The notes beneath the pieces are model-generated. The model saw nothing but the letters and a program-made list of their open reading frames with translations. It was not told where the DNA came from and did not search any database. A stretch of DNA of 64,000 nucleotides from Promicromonospora sukumoe. Its GTDB lineage: Bacteria; Actinomycetota; Actinomycetes; Actinomycetales; Cellulomonadaceae. Shown piece after piece: positions 8,864-17,413 of the stretch. How positions within the stretch are numbered: the first letter of the stretch is position 1; each line of letters starts with the position of its first letter. The position numbers were made by a program, and so were the translations under genes. Location: assembly GCF_014137995.1 (NCBI RefSeq), contig NZ_JACGWV010000001.1:1736001-1800000 (forward strand), read 5' to 3'.

Positions 8864-10518
8864 CTTTTATCGTAACGCCCTGTGATCAGGGGGTTTACAG
8901 AGAAGACGACTTCTGACGCAGCGGCGTTGAAGTCGACTCGAACGCCGAGTGCCTCATAGAGGTCTCGGCGTTCTTCGTCTGTAGCGCGACCCAGGACGTT
9001 GAGCGATCCGCCCACGATCTGTAGGTCTTCGGCCAGTTGCTTGACGTCGATCGACTCACCCGGGGCCTGCAGGTCATCGAGCTGGCGTTGGAGTGCTTTG
9101 AGCTCAGCCTCCTTAGCGACGAGCGCAGTCGTGATGGCCTCGGAGGTGAGGCCGCCCGCAAGGATTCGGACGAGGTTCTCGATCTCCTTCTTCGTCTCGG
9201 CGATCTGCTTGTGCTGAGCAACCGCCCGTTGGCTGGAACCAGGGTTTCCACCGGCCATGGTGGCGGCGAGCGCGGCTGGCTCGTCGAACAGCTCGAAGAG
9301 GAAGCTGTCCAGCACGGGTAGGACACGGTTCTGGTTGAGACCGGCAACGGGGTGTTCGGCCAGCTTCGTTGGGAGCGCTCGCTTGCCGCCGACGTCGCAG
9401 CGGTAGAGCACACGGCCGGTGCCGTCCTTCTTCTTCGAGGCGTAGAACCGGGCCGACAGGCGACTTTCACATGCGGTGCAGAAGCAGCGGCCAGCGAGCG
9501 GGTACACACGGCCGGTCGATGAGGTCTTGGGGCTGCGCTGGTTGGCTCCCCGTCGCTGTGCGTTTATCCGGGCGAGCGCTTTCTCGTAGGTCGCGATGTC
9601 CACGATCGCGGGGTGGGTCTGACTGTCGGGGCGGATCCACTGGTCGGTGCCACGCCAGCGCATCCGGGTGACCTCGCCCGCGGCGACGTCCTCGACGTTC
9701 ATGAGCTGCTCGAACTTCTCCTGCTTCCCCCAGACCCGGTAACCCGTGTAAGTAGGGTTGAGCAGGATCGCGCGGACGGTCTGGTGGGCCCATCCGCGCT
9801 GGTCTCGATGGGAGTTACGAGCCGGGTCGTAGGCGGACGGCGAAGGGATGTCATCGGCGACGAGGCCGGCGGTGATGGCGCGGACTGCCTTTCCGGCGAT
9901 GAACTCGGCGAAGATCCGCTCGATGACCGGGGCCGTGACGGGATCGGGGGACAGCTTGTGGGCACGCTGGCCTGCGGCGGCCTTAGCCGGGTTCGGGTGG
10001 GGGCCGATGTCGATCGACCGGTACCCGTAGGGCGGGCGTCCGCCGAGGTGGCGGTCGGTGTGTGCGGCAAGCTCGCGCATGGAGGCCGCGGTGCGCTTCT
10101 TGATCCGGCTACGCTCGCTCTTCGACATGCCGCCGAACAGCCCCATCATGATCTCGTGAGCCTCGGAGTCGGGGTCGACCTGACCGCCTACCTCGGGTAC
10201 GAACAGCGCACATTTGTAGTGCGTGAGTACAGGGAACGTCATGGCGAACTGGTGACCGTAGAACGCGCGCTGCGGCTCACCGACGACGACACCGTCGAAG
10301 CGGCGGGAGCCGCGCTTGATCTCCTCCAAGAGCGCGTTTGCCTCGGGCCGTCGCTTCCATGGCAGAGATCGAGACTGGCCGACGTCGAAGAACTCCGCGA
10401 CGATGCGGTGCCCCATCGGTTCGACGAGGTCTCGGGCTCGTTTGAGCTGCCACATCCGCGACGTCGTGGGGTCCTGGGCGTCTTCGGTCGAGACCCGGCC
10501 GAGGAAGGCGAGATCCAT
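8845..10518 (-). CDS. Large serine recombinase (integrase)
   Basis: A 557-aa large serine integrase that would insert and excise the element. The N-terminal resolvase domain (about residues 3-150) has the nucleophile Ser10 in 'FLGRVSTED' and catalytic arginines downstream. The recombinase domain (about 180-290) contains 'GRPPYGYRS' and 'NPTYTGYRVWGKQ'. A zinc ribbon follows with CFCTAC...YRC (about 345-380), then a coiled-coil region ('QHKQIAETKKEIENLVRIL' and 'EAELKALQRQLDDL'). Length and order match phage-type large serine integrases. The last codons lie inside the tRNA-Leu gene, unusual for this class. A small ORF ends 3 bp upstream of its start, so the two are co-transcribed. Confidence 0.95.
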   Translation of the reverse strand: MDLAFLGRVSTEDAQDPTTSRMWQLKRARDLVEPMGHRIVAEFFDVGQSRSLPWKRRPEANALLEEIKRGSRRFDGVVVGEPQRAFYGHQFAMTFPVLTHYKCALFVPEVGGQVDPDSEAHEIMMGLFGGMSKSERSRIKKRTAASMRELAAHTDRHLGGRPPYGYRSIDIGPHPNPAKAAAGQRAHKLSPDPVTAPVIERIFAEFIAGKAVRAITAGLVADDIPSPSAYDPARNSHRDQRGWAHQTVRAILLNPTYTGYRVWGKQEKFEQLMNVEDVAAGEVTRMRWRGTDQWIRPDSQTHPAIVDIATYEKALARINAQRRGANQRSPKTSSTGRVYPLAGRCFCTACESRLSARFYASKKKDGTGRVLYRCDVGGKRALPTKLAEHPVAGLNQNRVLPVLDSFLFELFDEPAALAATMAGGNPGSSQRAVAQHKQIAETKKEIENLVRILAGGLTSEAITTALVAKEAELKALQRQLDDLQAPGESIDVKQLAEDLQIVGGSLNVLGRATDEERRDLYEALGVRVDFNAAASEVVFSVNPLITGRYDKSVRRGT

Positions 10519-10521
10519 GGG

Positions 10522-10719
10522 TCACGCTGCCTTTCGTGCCCTCCCGGTGGGGCGGTTGGCGCGATCCTCCTCTGCGACGCGGCGCAGGATGCGGACGAAG
10601 ACGGCCAGCGCGTCGGGCGGCGGTTCGTAGTTCTCGGGAAGCCGAGCGACGAAGCTGAGTCCGTCGTCCGACACCGTCGAGTGTCGCGCGGCGTGGGCGA
10701 TATCGGCGGAGATCTCCAT
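10522..10719 (-). CDS. Small protein preceding the integrase, unknown function
   Basis: A 65-aa acidic-to-basic protein (MEISADIAHAARHSTV..., ending RPTGRARKAA) with no motif I recognise. Its stop lies 3 bp before the integrase start, so the genes are translationally close. The start has no Shine-Dalgarno sequence, so it may be read through coupling or from an upstream start in the same frame. By position it is a candidate recombination directionality factor or integrase regulator, but nothing in the sequence proves this. Confidence 0.5.
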   Translation of the reverse strand: MEISADIAHAARHSTVSDDGLSFVARLPENYEPPPDALAVFVRILRRVAEEDRANRPTGRARKAA

Positions 10720-10768
10720 ACAGGAGAGGTGTGAGGTGCAGTCCGGGCCGCCTGGGGACTGGCTGTGG

Positions 10769-12283
10769 TCAGCGTTGGATGCCGGGCGGCGGCGCGCTCC
10801 GGCTAGACCGGGTCGGTGTGGAAGCGAGGTAGCGCCGGTAGGCAGCTTCCTGTGCCTCCGGGGTGCCAGGCTCAGCGGCAAGGTGCGATGCAGGGCTATG
10901 CCGTTCCTCGAAGCGGAGTCCGCTGGTGCGACTTCCGCGCCGGCCCGCGAGCAGCGAGGCCCTGAAGGTTGCTCTCGAATGCTCGGCGGCCTCGATGTCC
11001 CGGGACGTCCACGGAGACGGCAGCGACAGTTCGGTCCGGAGGCGCGCGGTTAGCTCCGAAGCCAGAGCGAAGAATTCCGGAGCGCTGCGCGGGGCGAGCG
11101 AGACGACCCGGTCCGTGATGCCGCGCCCGTTCGTCAGTACGTAGCGACGGTCGCGGGCGCCTTCGCGCAGGATCGTTGCAAGGCGGGCGTCGACCCTGTT
11201 TGCGAGCCTGTCGAGCACGGCCAGGTCGAGCGTTGACGGGGTAGCTGGCGTGGCGAGGAGTCTGATCGTGGTGCGGGTCTCTGAGAGGGCCTGGTCGGGA
11301 TGCCAGGCATGTTTCGGATCCGGTTTCGTGTCGCCGTCACGAACGCCGCTGGTCGTGTGCACGAGCCGGTCGTAGAGGAGGAAGCGCTCGTCGAACCGCG
11401 CGGCAAGGCCGGTTGCACCGACGGACCGCGCGATGTTACGCGCGTCGTAGCTGACCTGTCGGTGGGCGATGATCAGACGGCGCAGCGTCAGGGCGCCAGG
11501 CGGGACGTCCAGGTGCAAGAGCGCATTGCGCTGGGCGTCGTTCGCCCCGGACACACCTGGCGGATACGGACCAGGTGTCACAGCGAGACGCTGGTGGAAC
11601 ATGCCGGTGTGGTCGATGTCGCCGGTGCGCTGGCCCTGGGCGTCCAGGACCTGGCCGAGGTCATGGGCTGACAGCCAGTCTGCGCACAGTTCGGCCGCGC
11701 GGAGCAGGCCCCAGGAATGGGTGTGACCTTTGACGTATCGGCTGCCACCGAAGTGGTACCAGGTCGACCTGTCGCGTATCCGGTCGTCGAGCCGGATCAG
11801 CGCCCGCACCAGGTCGCAGGCGTCGCTGATGGCGCGGAGGCCGTCCGCCCGGGAGAGATTGGTCAGTGCGCCGAGTTCGTGGTCGAGTGCCTCGCTCGCT
11901 GCACTGGCCGCCTGGCGCCACATCTCAACCAACTCGTACTGGTGGCGGGCACGCATGTCGGCGTCGGACGGTTCCGGGATGGCCTGGGCGATGGGCTCCA
12001 CCGCGGCCGCGAATCGGTTGACCAGCAGGCGGCCCGGGCCCCATTCAGGATCGAGTGTTGTTGCATTCGCGGGCACGACAGCGTCGAGCAGCGCTAGGGT
12101 CCACTGCAGCACCGGGATTCGGTACCGCTGGACGAGCAGGAGGTCCGCGTCGATCCCTGACGGCGTCCGTCGGGGTACGCCGCGCCCCATCGGACCACCG
12201 AGGTGCGGGATCGGCCGCAGGTAGTCGGTGAGAATCCTCGTGAGCGTGTCCCTCAGGACGATGCTGATGTCGCCGTAGGTCAT
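10769..12283 (-). CDS. Unknown 504-aa element protein
   Basis: A soluble, mainly helical protein without recognised domains. Noticeable features are a charged centre rich in Asp/Arg pairs ('ALIRLDDRIRDRSTWYHF'), a short HxxH-like stretch 'YVKGHTHSWGLLRAAELCADWL', and a Ser/Thr/Pro/Arg-rich tail. I see no signal peptide or membrane segment. ATG at 12283 has a strong TAGGAG ribosome-binding site, so the longer open frame upstream is not used. It lies 16 bp after the DUF4192 gene in the leftward operon that ends with the integrase. I cannot assign a function. Confidence 0.75.
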   Translation of the reverse strand: MTYGDISIVLRDTLTRILTDYLRPIPHLGGPMGRGVPRRTPSGIDADLLLVQRYRIPVLQWTLALLDAVVPANATTLDPEWGPGRLLVNRFAAAVEPIAQAIPEPSDADMRARHQYELVEMWRQAASAASEALDHELGALTNLSRADGLRAISDACDLVRALIRLDDRIRDRSTWYHFGGSRYVKGHTHSWGLLRAAELCADWLSAHDLGQVLDAQGQRTGDIDHTGMFHQRLAVTPGPYPPGVSGANDAQRNALLHLDVPPGALTLRRLIIAHRQVSYDARNIARSVGATGLAARFDERFLLYDRLVHTTSGVRDGDTKPDPKHAWHPDQALSETRTTIRLLATPATPSTLDLAVLDRLANRVDARLATILREGARDRRYVLTNGRGITDRVVSLAPRSAPEFFALASELTARLRTELSLPSPWTSRDIEAAEHSRATFRASLLAGRRGSRTSGLRFEERHSPASHLAAEPGTPEAQEAAYRRYLASTPTRSSRSAPPPGIQR

Positions 12284-12299
12284 AGCCGCTCCTACCTGC

Positions 12300-13391
12300 C
12301 TACAACTCAGGTGTGCCGGCCCCAGGGTCGTGGTGCTCCCGCCTTGGGTAGCCCGTCGACGGTACGGACGGAGCCGGCGACGAAACCGTTCGCCCGCTTG
12401 CGAGACGCGGCGCTGGACGCTGAGCAGTCCAGTCATCCTCGAGCCTGGTCAGTTGGTCTTGTGACGCGCGTGCGATGCCCGGTCGCATCGGTCTGGGGTC
12501 GACACCCGCCTCGATCGCCCGTGTAACGAGCGTGGTGAGGCCGGATGACTCATTCGCGTATCGCAAGAGGCCGTGAACGATCGGCGGGGGCCACACGGCG
12601 AGGAATGCCGCCGCAGCAGCGGTGGACGCGAGCTCGGGCCGTTCGTCGGGTGGTGCCGCTCGGAACGTGCGAACTAGGGCACTGGTTCGAGGTCCCATCA
12701 GTTCGTCGCTCGCGCCAATTGCGTGCGCGAGCGCGCAGTCGCGCATCCGGATGTCGGTGGTGATCAGGTGAGACAGGACTGACATCTGCTGGAGGTCGTC
12801 GACTGGCCCGGTGGCCAGGGTGTCGATGGCGTGCTGCGCGACCTCTGCCCGGAGAAGAGGAGAACTGCTGCTCAGCGCGGCGGCCCGGTCGGCGGCGATG
12901 TCGCCGAACAGTGGAACAGACAAGGGGGCTACGGATTCGAGCAGTTCTTCGCGCGACGCCGCAGGTACTGGACGGCCGCCTAGCGCTGCCCGTGGCACGA
13001 CTCCCGTTAGACGCACAGCTGGTCCCCACGTGCCGGTGGCGGACTGGCGGAGGCGACCGAAGTCCTCCTGGACATGGATCTGTTCGGTACGAAGTCCCAA
13101 CGCATCCTTAACGGCATCGGCGAGGGCCTGTGAGCGGGCAGGGCCCTCCGGCCCGTACGCGGTCACGATCAGTCGTGCGACGGGGTGCGGTTTCAGCACT
13201 CGGCCGAGGTATGCGGTGATCTTTTCGGCGGTCTGGTCGTCGCTGCCGTTACCGTCGTTCCAGTCGATGGCGGCGTGCGCGATGGTGCGCAGATCGGAGT
13301 CGAACGCACCGACGACGACGTGCTGGTCTCCGAGCTGGTGGCCGATGGTGTAGGGCAAGTGGGCGAGGTACTCCGCCAGTTTGGTGATCAT
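12300..13391 (-). CDS. DUF4192 domain protein
   Basis: A 363-aa protein whose first 170 residues resemble DUF4192: 'LAHLPYTIGHQLGDQHVVVG' at the start, then 'ARLIVTAYGPEGPARSQALADAVKDAL', and 'HVQEDFGRL' where the family has a short acidic strand. The family is actinobacterial and of unknown function. The second half is alanine-rich and helical (about 190-320), with a low-complexity tail. GGAAGGA stands about 9 nt before the ATG. It lies within the SOS-headed leftward operon. Confidence 0.65.
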   Translation of the reverse strand: MITKLAEYLAHLPYTIGHQLGDQHVVVGAFDSDLRTIAHAAIDWNDGNGSDDQTAEKITAYLGRVLKPHPVARLIVTAYGPEGPARSQALADAVKDALGLRTEQIHVQEDFGRLRQSATGTWGPAVRLTGVVPRAALGGRPVPAASREELLESVAPLSVPLFGDIAADRAAALSSSSPLLRAEVAQHAIDTLATGPVDDLQQMSVLSHLITTDIRMRDCALAHAIGASDELMGPRTSALVRTFRAAPPDERPELASTAAAAAFLAVWPPPIVHGLLRYANESSGLTTLVTRAIEAGVDPRPMRPGIARASQDQLTRLEDDWTAQRPAPRLASGRTVSSPAPSVPSTGYPRREHHDPGAGTPEL

Positions 13392-13467
13392 GACGATGGC
13401 GTCCTTCCGGGCTGCCTGGCCGATACGAATGCTCCGCGGAGCAGCGGTATCGACTTCGGATCGACAC

Positions 13468-14457
13468 TCACAGCGCAGGCCCGTCCGGGTTGGCCCTCGC
13501 GGCCCGCGACGTGTCCTGGACGGGCGCCGGGTGCGCCTTGCTCGCGCGTGTGGTGCGTTCCTGGGCGTACAGGCCGTCGTCGATCGCGATGTCGGAGTGG
13601 GCACCGAGTGCCTGAGCGAGTGCCCGGCGGAAGTCACCGCCGACCGGGGCGACCGTCGTCATGTCGGGTTCGACCGGGTCGGGCACGATGTTGCCCAGTA
13701 CGGCCCAGGGCGCGATGGCGTAGCAGTCGTTGATGAGCATGTCCGGAGCGTCGTGGACGTGTACGGGGCTTCGGCCGATGAAGTCCAGGCCGGCCGGCGG
13801 GTGACCTGGTTCGCGGCGACGCAGCAGGAGCAGATCGACGGGGCTGTCCTGGAGCGGTGCCTGACGTAGCGCGGACGAGGGCAGGCGGACGGCGGCGACC
13901 AGGTCTGCGTGCCGGGCGATGGAGCGGCGGGGCTGGGCGTCGGAACCCTCCAGCAACTGGCGATGGGCTGTGACAACCAGGAGCCCGCCCGGGCGGAGCC
14001 AGGCCAGGGCGTCGAGGATGAGCCCGTGGTGCACCATCGCGAGATCGGTCTTCGTGGCACGGGTCAGCGCTCGGGTGTCCGTCATCGGCAGATTGGCCAG
14101 GACGAGGCTCGCGTTCTCGAGCTCGGCTTCCTTCGCCAGCCGGAGCTGCAGGTCAGGGTGTGGCCACTGGTCGGCACGGGGCGAGTCGGCGATCAGGACG
14201 TCGCCGACCTCGTAGTCGTCGATGCTCTCGGTGAGCTCTCGTGCGTCGGGCGGGACGCCGGCGAGCACATCGGAGTCCTCGCCGATGGCCAGGAGTCGTT
14301 CGGTCGTGTACTCCAGCGCCTTCAGGTGCGGCCACAGGTGTTCCGAGATGTTCTGGTGCGCTGCGGCCGCCGGGGTGTCGTAGTGGTACTTCTTTCCGAA
14401 CAGCTCCAGGAGTGTCTCCAGGTCGGTCTGGATGAAGTTGGCTTCGTCGAACTGCAT
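13468..14457 (-). CDS. N6-adenine-methyltransferase-like protein, catalytic motif degenerate
   Basis: A 329-aa protein resembling the methyltransferase part of large phage/plasmid-type N6-adenine methylase-helicase proteins. 'LAWLRPGGLLVVTAHRQLL' matches the post-catalytic strand, and 'HADLVAAVRLPSSALR' plus 'PVDLLLLRRRE' match the target-recognition end of the Rossmann fold. Where active enzymes carry (N/D)PP(Y/F), this protein has 'LVLANLPMTD', so catalysis is doubtful. ATG at 14457 has GGAAGGA upstream. It is followed by DUF4192 and preceded by a related gene (14513-15493), so the pair look like diverged paralogues acting in DNA binding or antirestriction. Confidence 0.5.
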   Translation of the reverse strand: MQFDEANFIQTDLETLLELFGKKYHYDTPAAAAHQNISEHLWPHLKALEYTTERLLAIGEDSDVLAGVPPDARELTESIDDYEVGDVLIADSPRADQWPHPDLQLRLAKEAELENASLVLANLPMTDTRALTRATKTDLAMVHHGLILDALAWLRPGGLLVVTAHRQLLEGSDAQPRRSIARHADLVAAVRLPSSALRQAPLQDSPVDLLLLRRREPGHPPAGLDFIGRSPVHVHDAPDMLINDCYAIAPWAVLGNIVPDPVEPDMTTVAPVGGDFRRALAQALGAHSDIAIDDGLYAQERTTRASKAHPAPVQDTSRAARANPDGPAL

Positions 14458-14512
14458 GGGTGTTCCTTCCGTTGGTGGCGGTGGTAGGGCGGGTGTTCCG
14501 TCTTGCCTGCGG

Positions 14513-15493
14513 TCACAGCTGCGGACCGGGCGATTCCCCGGGTGGGCGGGTGGCGCTGGGCCAAGGAAAGGGCCGTGCAGACGCTGGCGGCGGGCCAGGT
14601 GGTCGGTCGCTGTGGGCACCGTGATGGTGTGCGATGTCGTCGAGCGCGGCGTTGAGCCGGCCTGGCCAGGTGCGATCTGGGTCGTGGACGGCGAGCTGCT
14701 TCATGCCCCAGTAGTCGGTGCCCACATCTCGGGTGCCGAGCACCCGGTCGGGGTGATCGGTGAAGTAGGTGCTCTCGTGCAGGCCGTCCTCGGGTGACCA
14801 CTGCACACCGGGGAACTGCAGTTTCGGGTCGGGGAATGGGGTCTCGCGGCGTCGCAGGATCAGGACATCGACAGGGGCGTCGCATGCTCGGGCAGCCCGT
14901 AGTGCGTAGGAGGGCAGCCGCACCGCTCCGAGGAAGTCGGCTATTCGCGCCAGCTCGCCCCAGGGCTGCGGGTCGGGGAAGTCCAGGATCGAGTGGTTGG
15001 CCAGCAGTACCGCATGTCCACCTGGCGCCAGCGCGGTCAGGGCTTCGGCGGCCTGGATGTGAAAGCCGCGGTGCCGGGTGACGCGAGCCTCGCGGCTGCG
15101 TAGGCGGATGTCGTTGTACTGCATCGAAGCGACGGCGACTTCGAAGACCGGCGCGGTCTCCAGGTTGAGGGGGTACCGGCTGATCGGGACTGCATTCCCG
15201 ACTATGTTTCTGTGGGCTCCGGGGGCTGGGACGGTTGCCTGCCACCGTGAGTACAGGGGGAACCCGTCGGAGTCACGAAGCTCTGAGCGCGCCGGGTCGC
15301 CGGAGAGCAGGATCTGCGGGTCGTGCCCGAAGGCCATGGCGCGCCCACCGGTCGGCGCGCCGAGGCTGTGCAGCAGGCGCCAGACGCTGTGCGAGATCAG
15401 TGCGTGCGCGTCGCTGGCATCGGCATGCTCCTGCGCGGTCAGGGCTGCGATGTCTGCATGCTGAAGCGCTTCCTGGGTGACGGCGTGGTTCAT
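14513..15493 (-). CDS. Second methyltransferase-like protein, diverged paralogue
   Basis: A 326-aa protein with the same C-terminal signature as its downstream neighbour: 'LTALAPGGHAVLLANHSIL', then 'IADFLGAVRLPSYALR' and 'PVDVLILRRRE'. The N-terminal half includes 'LETAPVFEVAVASMQYNDIRLR', in the place of the NPP(Y/F) segment, and lacks a clear copy of it. A perfect GGAGGG ribosome-binding site precedes the ATG, which overlaps the DUF4913 stop codon by 4 bp (translational coupling). The proline-rich tail is low complexity. Methylation activity is uncertain; a role in recognising element DNA is possible. Confidence 0.5.
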   Translation of the reverse strand: MNHAVTQEALQHADIAALTAQEHADASDAHALISHSVWRLLHSLGAPTGGRAMAFGHDPQILLSGDPARSELRDSDGFPLYSRWQATVPAPGAHRNIVGNAVPISRYPLNLETAPVFEVAVASMQYNDIRLRSREARVTRHRGFHIQAAEALTALAPGGHAVLLANHSILDFPDPQPWGELARIADFLGAVRLPSYALRAARACDAPVDVLILRRRETPFPDPKLQFPGVQWSPEDGLHESTYFTDHPDRVLGTRDVGTDYWGMKQLAVHDPDRTWPGRLNAALDDIAHHHGAHSDRPPGPPPASARPFPWPSATRPPGESPGPQL

Positions 15494-16377
15494 GGGGTGC
15501 CCTCCTGGTCGGTCGCGGCTGAGCTCTGCCCGTCCGGGGCTGGTTCGGTGGTGCTGGTGGACGTGCCGGGCAGACCCCACTGCTCGCGCAGACGGCTCAG
15601 TCGTCGGGCACGCGCCTCCTCGATCTCGGCCTGGGCGTCGGCCTCGATCTGGCGCCGCCGGGCGACGTCGTCGGCGACGAACACTGCGAAGTCCGCGGCC
15701 CGATCGGCGACCGTTACCGGGACCGGGCTCGTGGCGGCCTGTTCACCGGGCCAGGTGGTACGGCGGGTGGAGCGGTCCTCGGTGAGGGTGGTGCCGCACC
15801 GCTGGACCCAGTCCCGCAACCGGCGCCGGGAGTCGGAAAGGTCCCGCAGCCACACCAGCGGTGACCCTGGGTGGGCGTCCTCGGCGTGCCCAGCCAGCCA
15901 GGACGTGCGCAGCGCCGACAGCTCCCAGACCAGCTCGGGGTGCCGGTGCCACATCGGCGGCAGCTCCTGCGGCGTCAGGCCGAAGTCGTCGCGCAGCCAG
16001 TACACGAACGCGTCCAGCTGCCACCACTCCTGCTCGGCCCGCTCCGGGTCCAGGGTGTTCCAGTTGATCGGTACGACCGGCTCCGGCTCCTCCGGAAGCA
16101 GCGGGTCGGCATCTGAGGACGCCGTGCTTCCGCCCAGGCTCCGACCGCTCGAAGGGAAATGCTGTCCGTCGTTGCCGATTTCGTCTGGCGCGTCATTCAG
16201 GCCGTCGACGTCGGGCAGCGGGTCGCCGGGCCGCCACCCAAGCATCCGTAGCAGCGACAGCTCGGACGCATCGGCCGGTACACCGCCCTGCGTGACCGGC
16301 ACTTCGTCCTGGGCGTCCGGGCCGGGCAGCTCTGGTTCGCCCGGGTCGGCACCGTGTACCTGGTCCGGGCCGCTCAC
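15490..16377 (-). CDS. DUF4913 domain protein
   Basis: A 295-aa protein. The first 100 residues are acidic and low complexity, then a tryptophan-rich domain (about 105-175) reads 'WWQLDAFVYWLRDDFGL', 'PPMWHRHPELVWELSAL', the pattern of DUF4913, an actinobacterial domain of unknown function common on plasmids and phages. The last 70 residues are helical and charged (ARRRQIEADAQAEIEEARAR). Start and stop overlap neighbours by 4 bp on both sides, tying it to ssb and the methyltransferase-like gene. Confidence 0.65.
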   Translation of the reverse strand: MSGPDQVHGADPGEPELPGPDAQDEVPVTQGGVPADASELSLLRMLGWRPGDPLPDVDGLNDAPDEIGNDGQHFPSSGRSLGGSTASSDADPLLPEEPEPVVPINWNTLDPERAEQEWWQLDAFVYWLRDDFGLTPQELPPMWHRHPELVWELSALRTSWLAGHAEDAHPGSPLVWLRDLSDSRRRLRDWVQRCGTTLTEDRSTRRTTWPGEQAATSPVPVTVADRAADFAVFVADDVARRRQIEADAQAEIEEARARRLSRLREQWGLPGTSTSTTEPAPDGQSSAATDQEGTP

Positions 16378-16787
16378 GACGCACGCCCCGAGCTGGATGC
16401 TGCAACGGGTGCTGTGGTCGGTCGGAGCCAGCGGCGGGTGCGGGTGACGTTGTACCGGGTGCGCGCCGCATCGCGCCCGAGGCGCCGGGCGACGAACTCC
16501 TCGCGCTGAACGGTCTTGCCGTCACGGGTGACGTCGTAGACATTGACGTGGCCTGCGGCGACGAACGCGTCACCAGGCCGGAACCTTGTCTGGGCACGCT
16601 GGGTCGATGCGTGGAATACGACCAGGTCGCACGTGACCGGCTCACCGGGTGTGGAGCTCCCGTCCTCTCGCTGCCACTGCTGGGCGCGTACCCGCGCTCG
16701 CAGCACGGGCAGGCCTGTGCGGGTAGTGCCGGGACGCAGCCCGGTCAGGAACACGCCCTCCAAGCTCTGGCGAATGGGGATCGTCAC
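16374..16787 (-). CDS. ssb: Single-stranded DNA-binding protein (element-encoded)
   Basis: A 137-aa OB-fold SSB-like protein: 'GVFLTGLRPGTTRTGLPVLRARV', then 'CDLVVFHASTQRAQTRFRPGDAFVAAGHVNV' and 'REEFVARRLGRDAARTRY' follow the family's strand order. It lacks the acidic DDxPF-type tail used to recruit partners, so it may only coat DNA. GTG at 16787 is preceded by GGGAG. On a conjugative element it would protect transferred single strands in the new host. It belongs to the SOS-headed operon. Confidence 0.7.
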   Translation of the reverse strand: MTIPIRQSLEGVFLTGLRPGTTRTGLPVLRARVRAQQWQREDGSSTPGEPVTCDLVVFHASTQRAQTRFRPGDAFVAAGHVNVYDVTRDGKTVQREEFVARRLGRDAARTRYNVTRTRRWLRPTTAPVAASSSGRAS

Positions 16788-16957
16788 GGTGGCTCCCTGC
16801 TCGGGTCACGGGCGCCAAATCGCGCCCATATCCCTTGCCAGGTGCACGACCAACACCACACCCACCGCAACCGCACTTGGAGCACGCCCGCAGAGGCGAC
16901 CGTCTCGTGTCCCAACAACACCCGGAAGCCATCAGGGCGACTCAGCCTGAATCCGGG

Positions 16958-17413
16958 CTAGTGACGAGGGCGCGCGTCAGAACGACCCGTCCGGTTAGAC
17001 CGCAGAGAGGGCGCCTGGCGCCGAGCCTCTGGGCGTGCCCGCGAGATGGGCTCATCGGGAGGCATCGGCCCCCGGGAAGGTTCGGCAGGTACGACGCGGG
17101 CGACGTCAGTCCAATGCAGCCACAGCCCAGTCTCGGTCCGGCGGTCGTTCTCATCCGGGGTGACGTAGACGAGCACGAAGTGGTTGTTCCACCGATTGGC
17201 ATGTCCGGGCACCCAGATCGCGTGATCGGTCCAGCACAGGCGTGCCAGCACGGCCACTGGGTCCCAGGAGTAGGAGGGCTTGACAGGCACACCACCCACG
17301 GCAGCAGCGGGCCAGTTGTTGATCAGCCCCGTCAGGTCGTACACCACGGCGTTACCCCGCCCGACGACGGGCCGCAGCGCGGGTAGCGAGCGCGGTCGGT
17401 TCAGTAGTGTCAT
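16958..17413 (-). CDS. Unknown 151-aa protein downstream of the ImuA-prime-like gene
   Basis: A small protein starting MTLLNRP that overlaps the 3' end of the ImuA-prime-like gene by 62 bp in another frame. Distinct stretches are 'GNAVVYDLTGLINNWPAA' and a tryptophan-rich centre ('LCWTDHAIWVPGHANRWNNH'), then an Arg/Pro tail. No known domain was recognised. It occupies the position where ImuB would stand in a mutasome cassette but does not resemble ImuB. The ribosome-binding site is weak, so it is probably read by coupling. Confidence 0.6.
   Translation of the reverse strand: MTLLNRPRSLPALRPVVGRGNAVVYDLTGLINNWPAAAVGGVPVKPSYSWDPVAVLARLCWTDHAIWVPGHANRWNNHFVLVYVTPDENDRRTETGLWLHWTDVARVVPAEPSRGPMPPDEPISRARPEARRQAPSLRSNRTGRSDARPRH

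Noticed and set aside
8877..8894. CCCTG-TGAT-CAGGG hairpin next to tRNA-Leu as terminator
   Set aside because: It lies inside the integrase coding sequence and lacks a T-run for either strand; the TTTT directly after the tRNA is a simpler end signal.
16642..16932. Possible cysteine-rich small protein upstream of ssb
   Set aside because: The CxxC-like pattern comes from a frame that continues into the ssb gene in another frame, with no ribosome-binding site; more likely chance.
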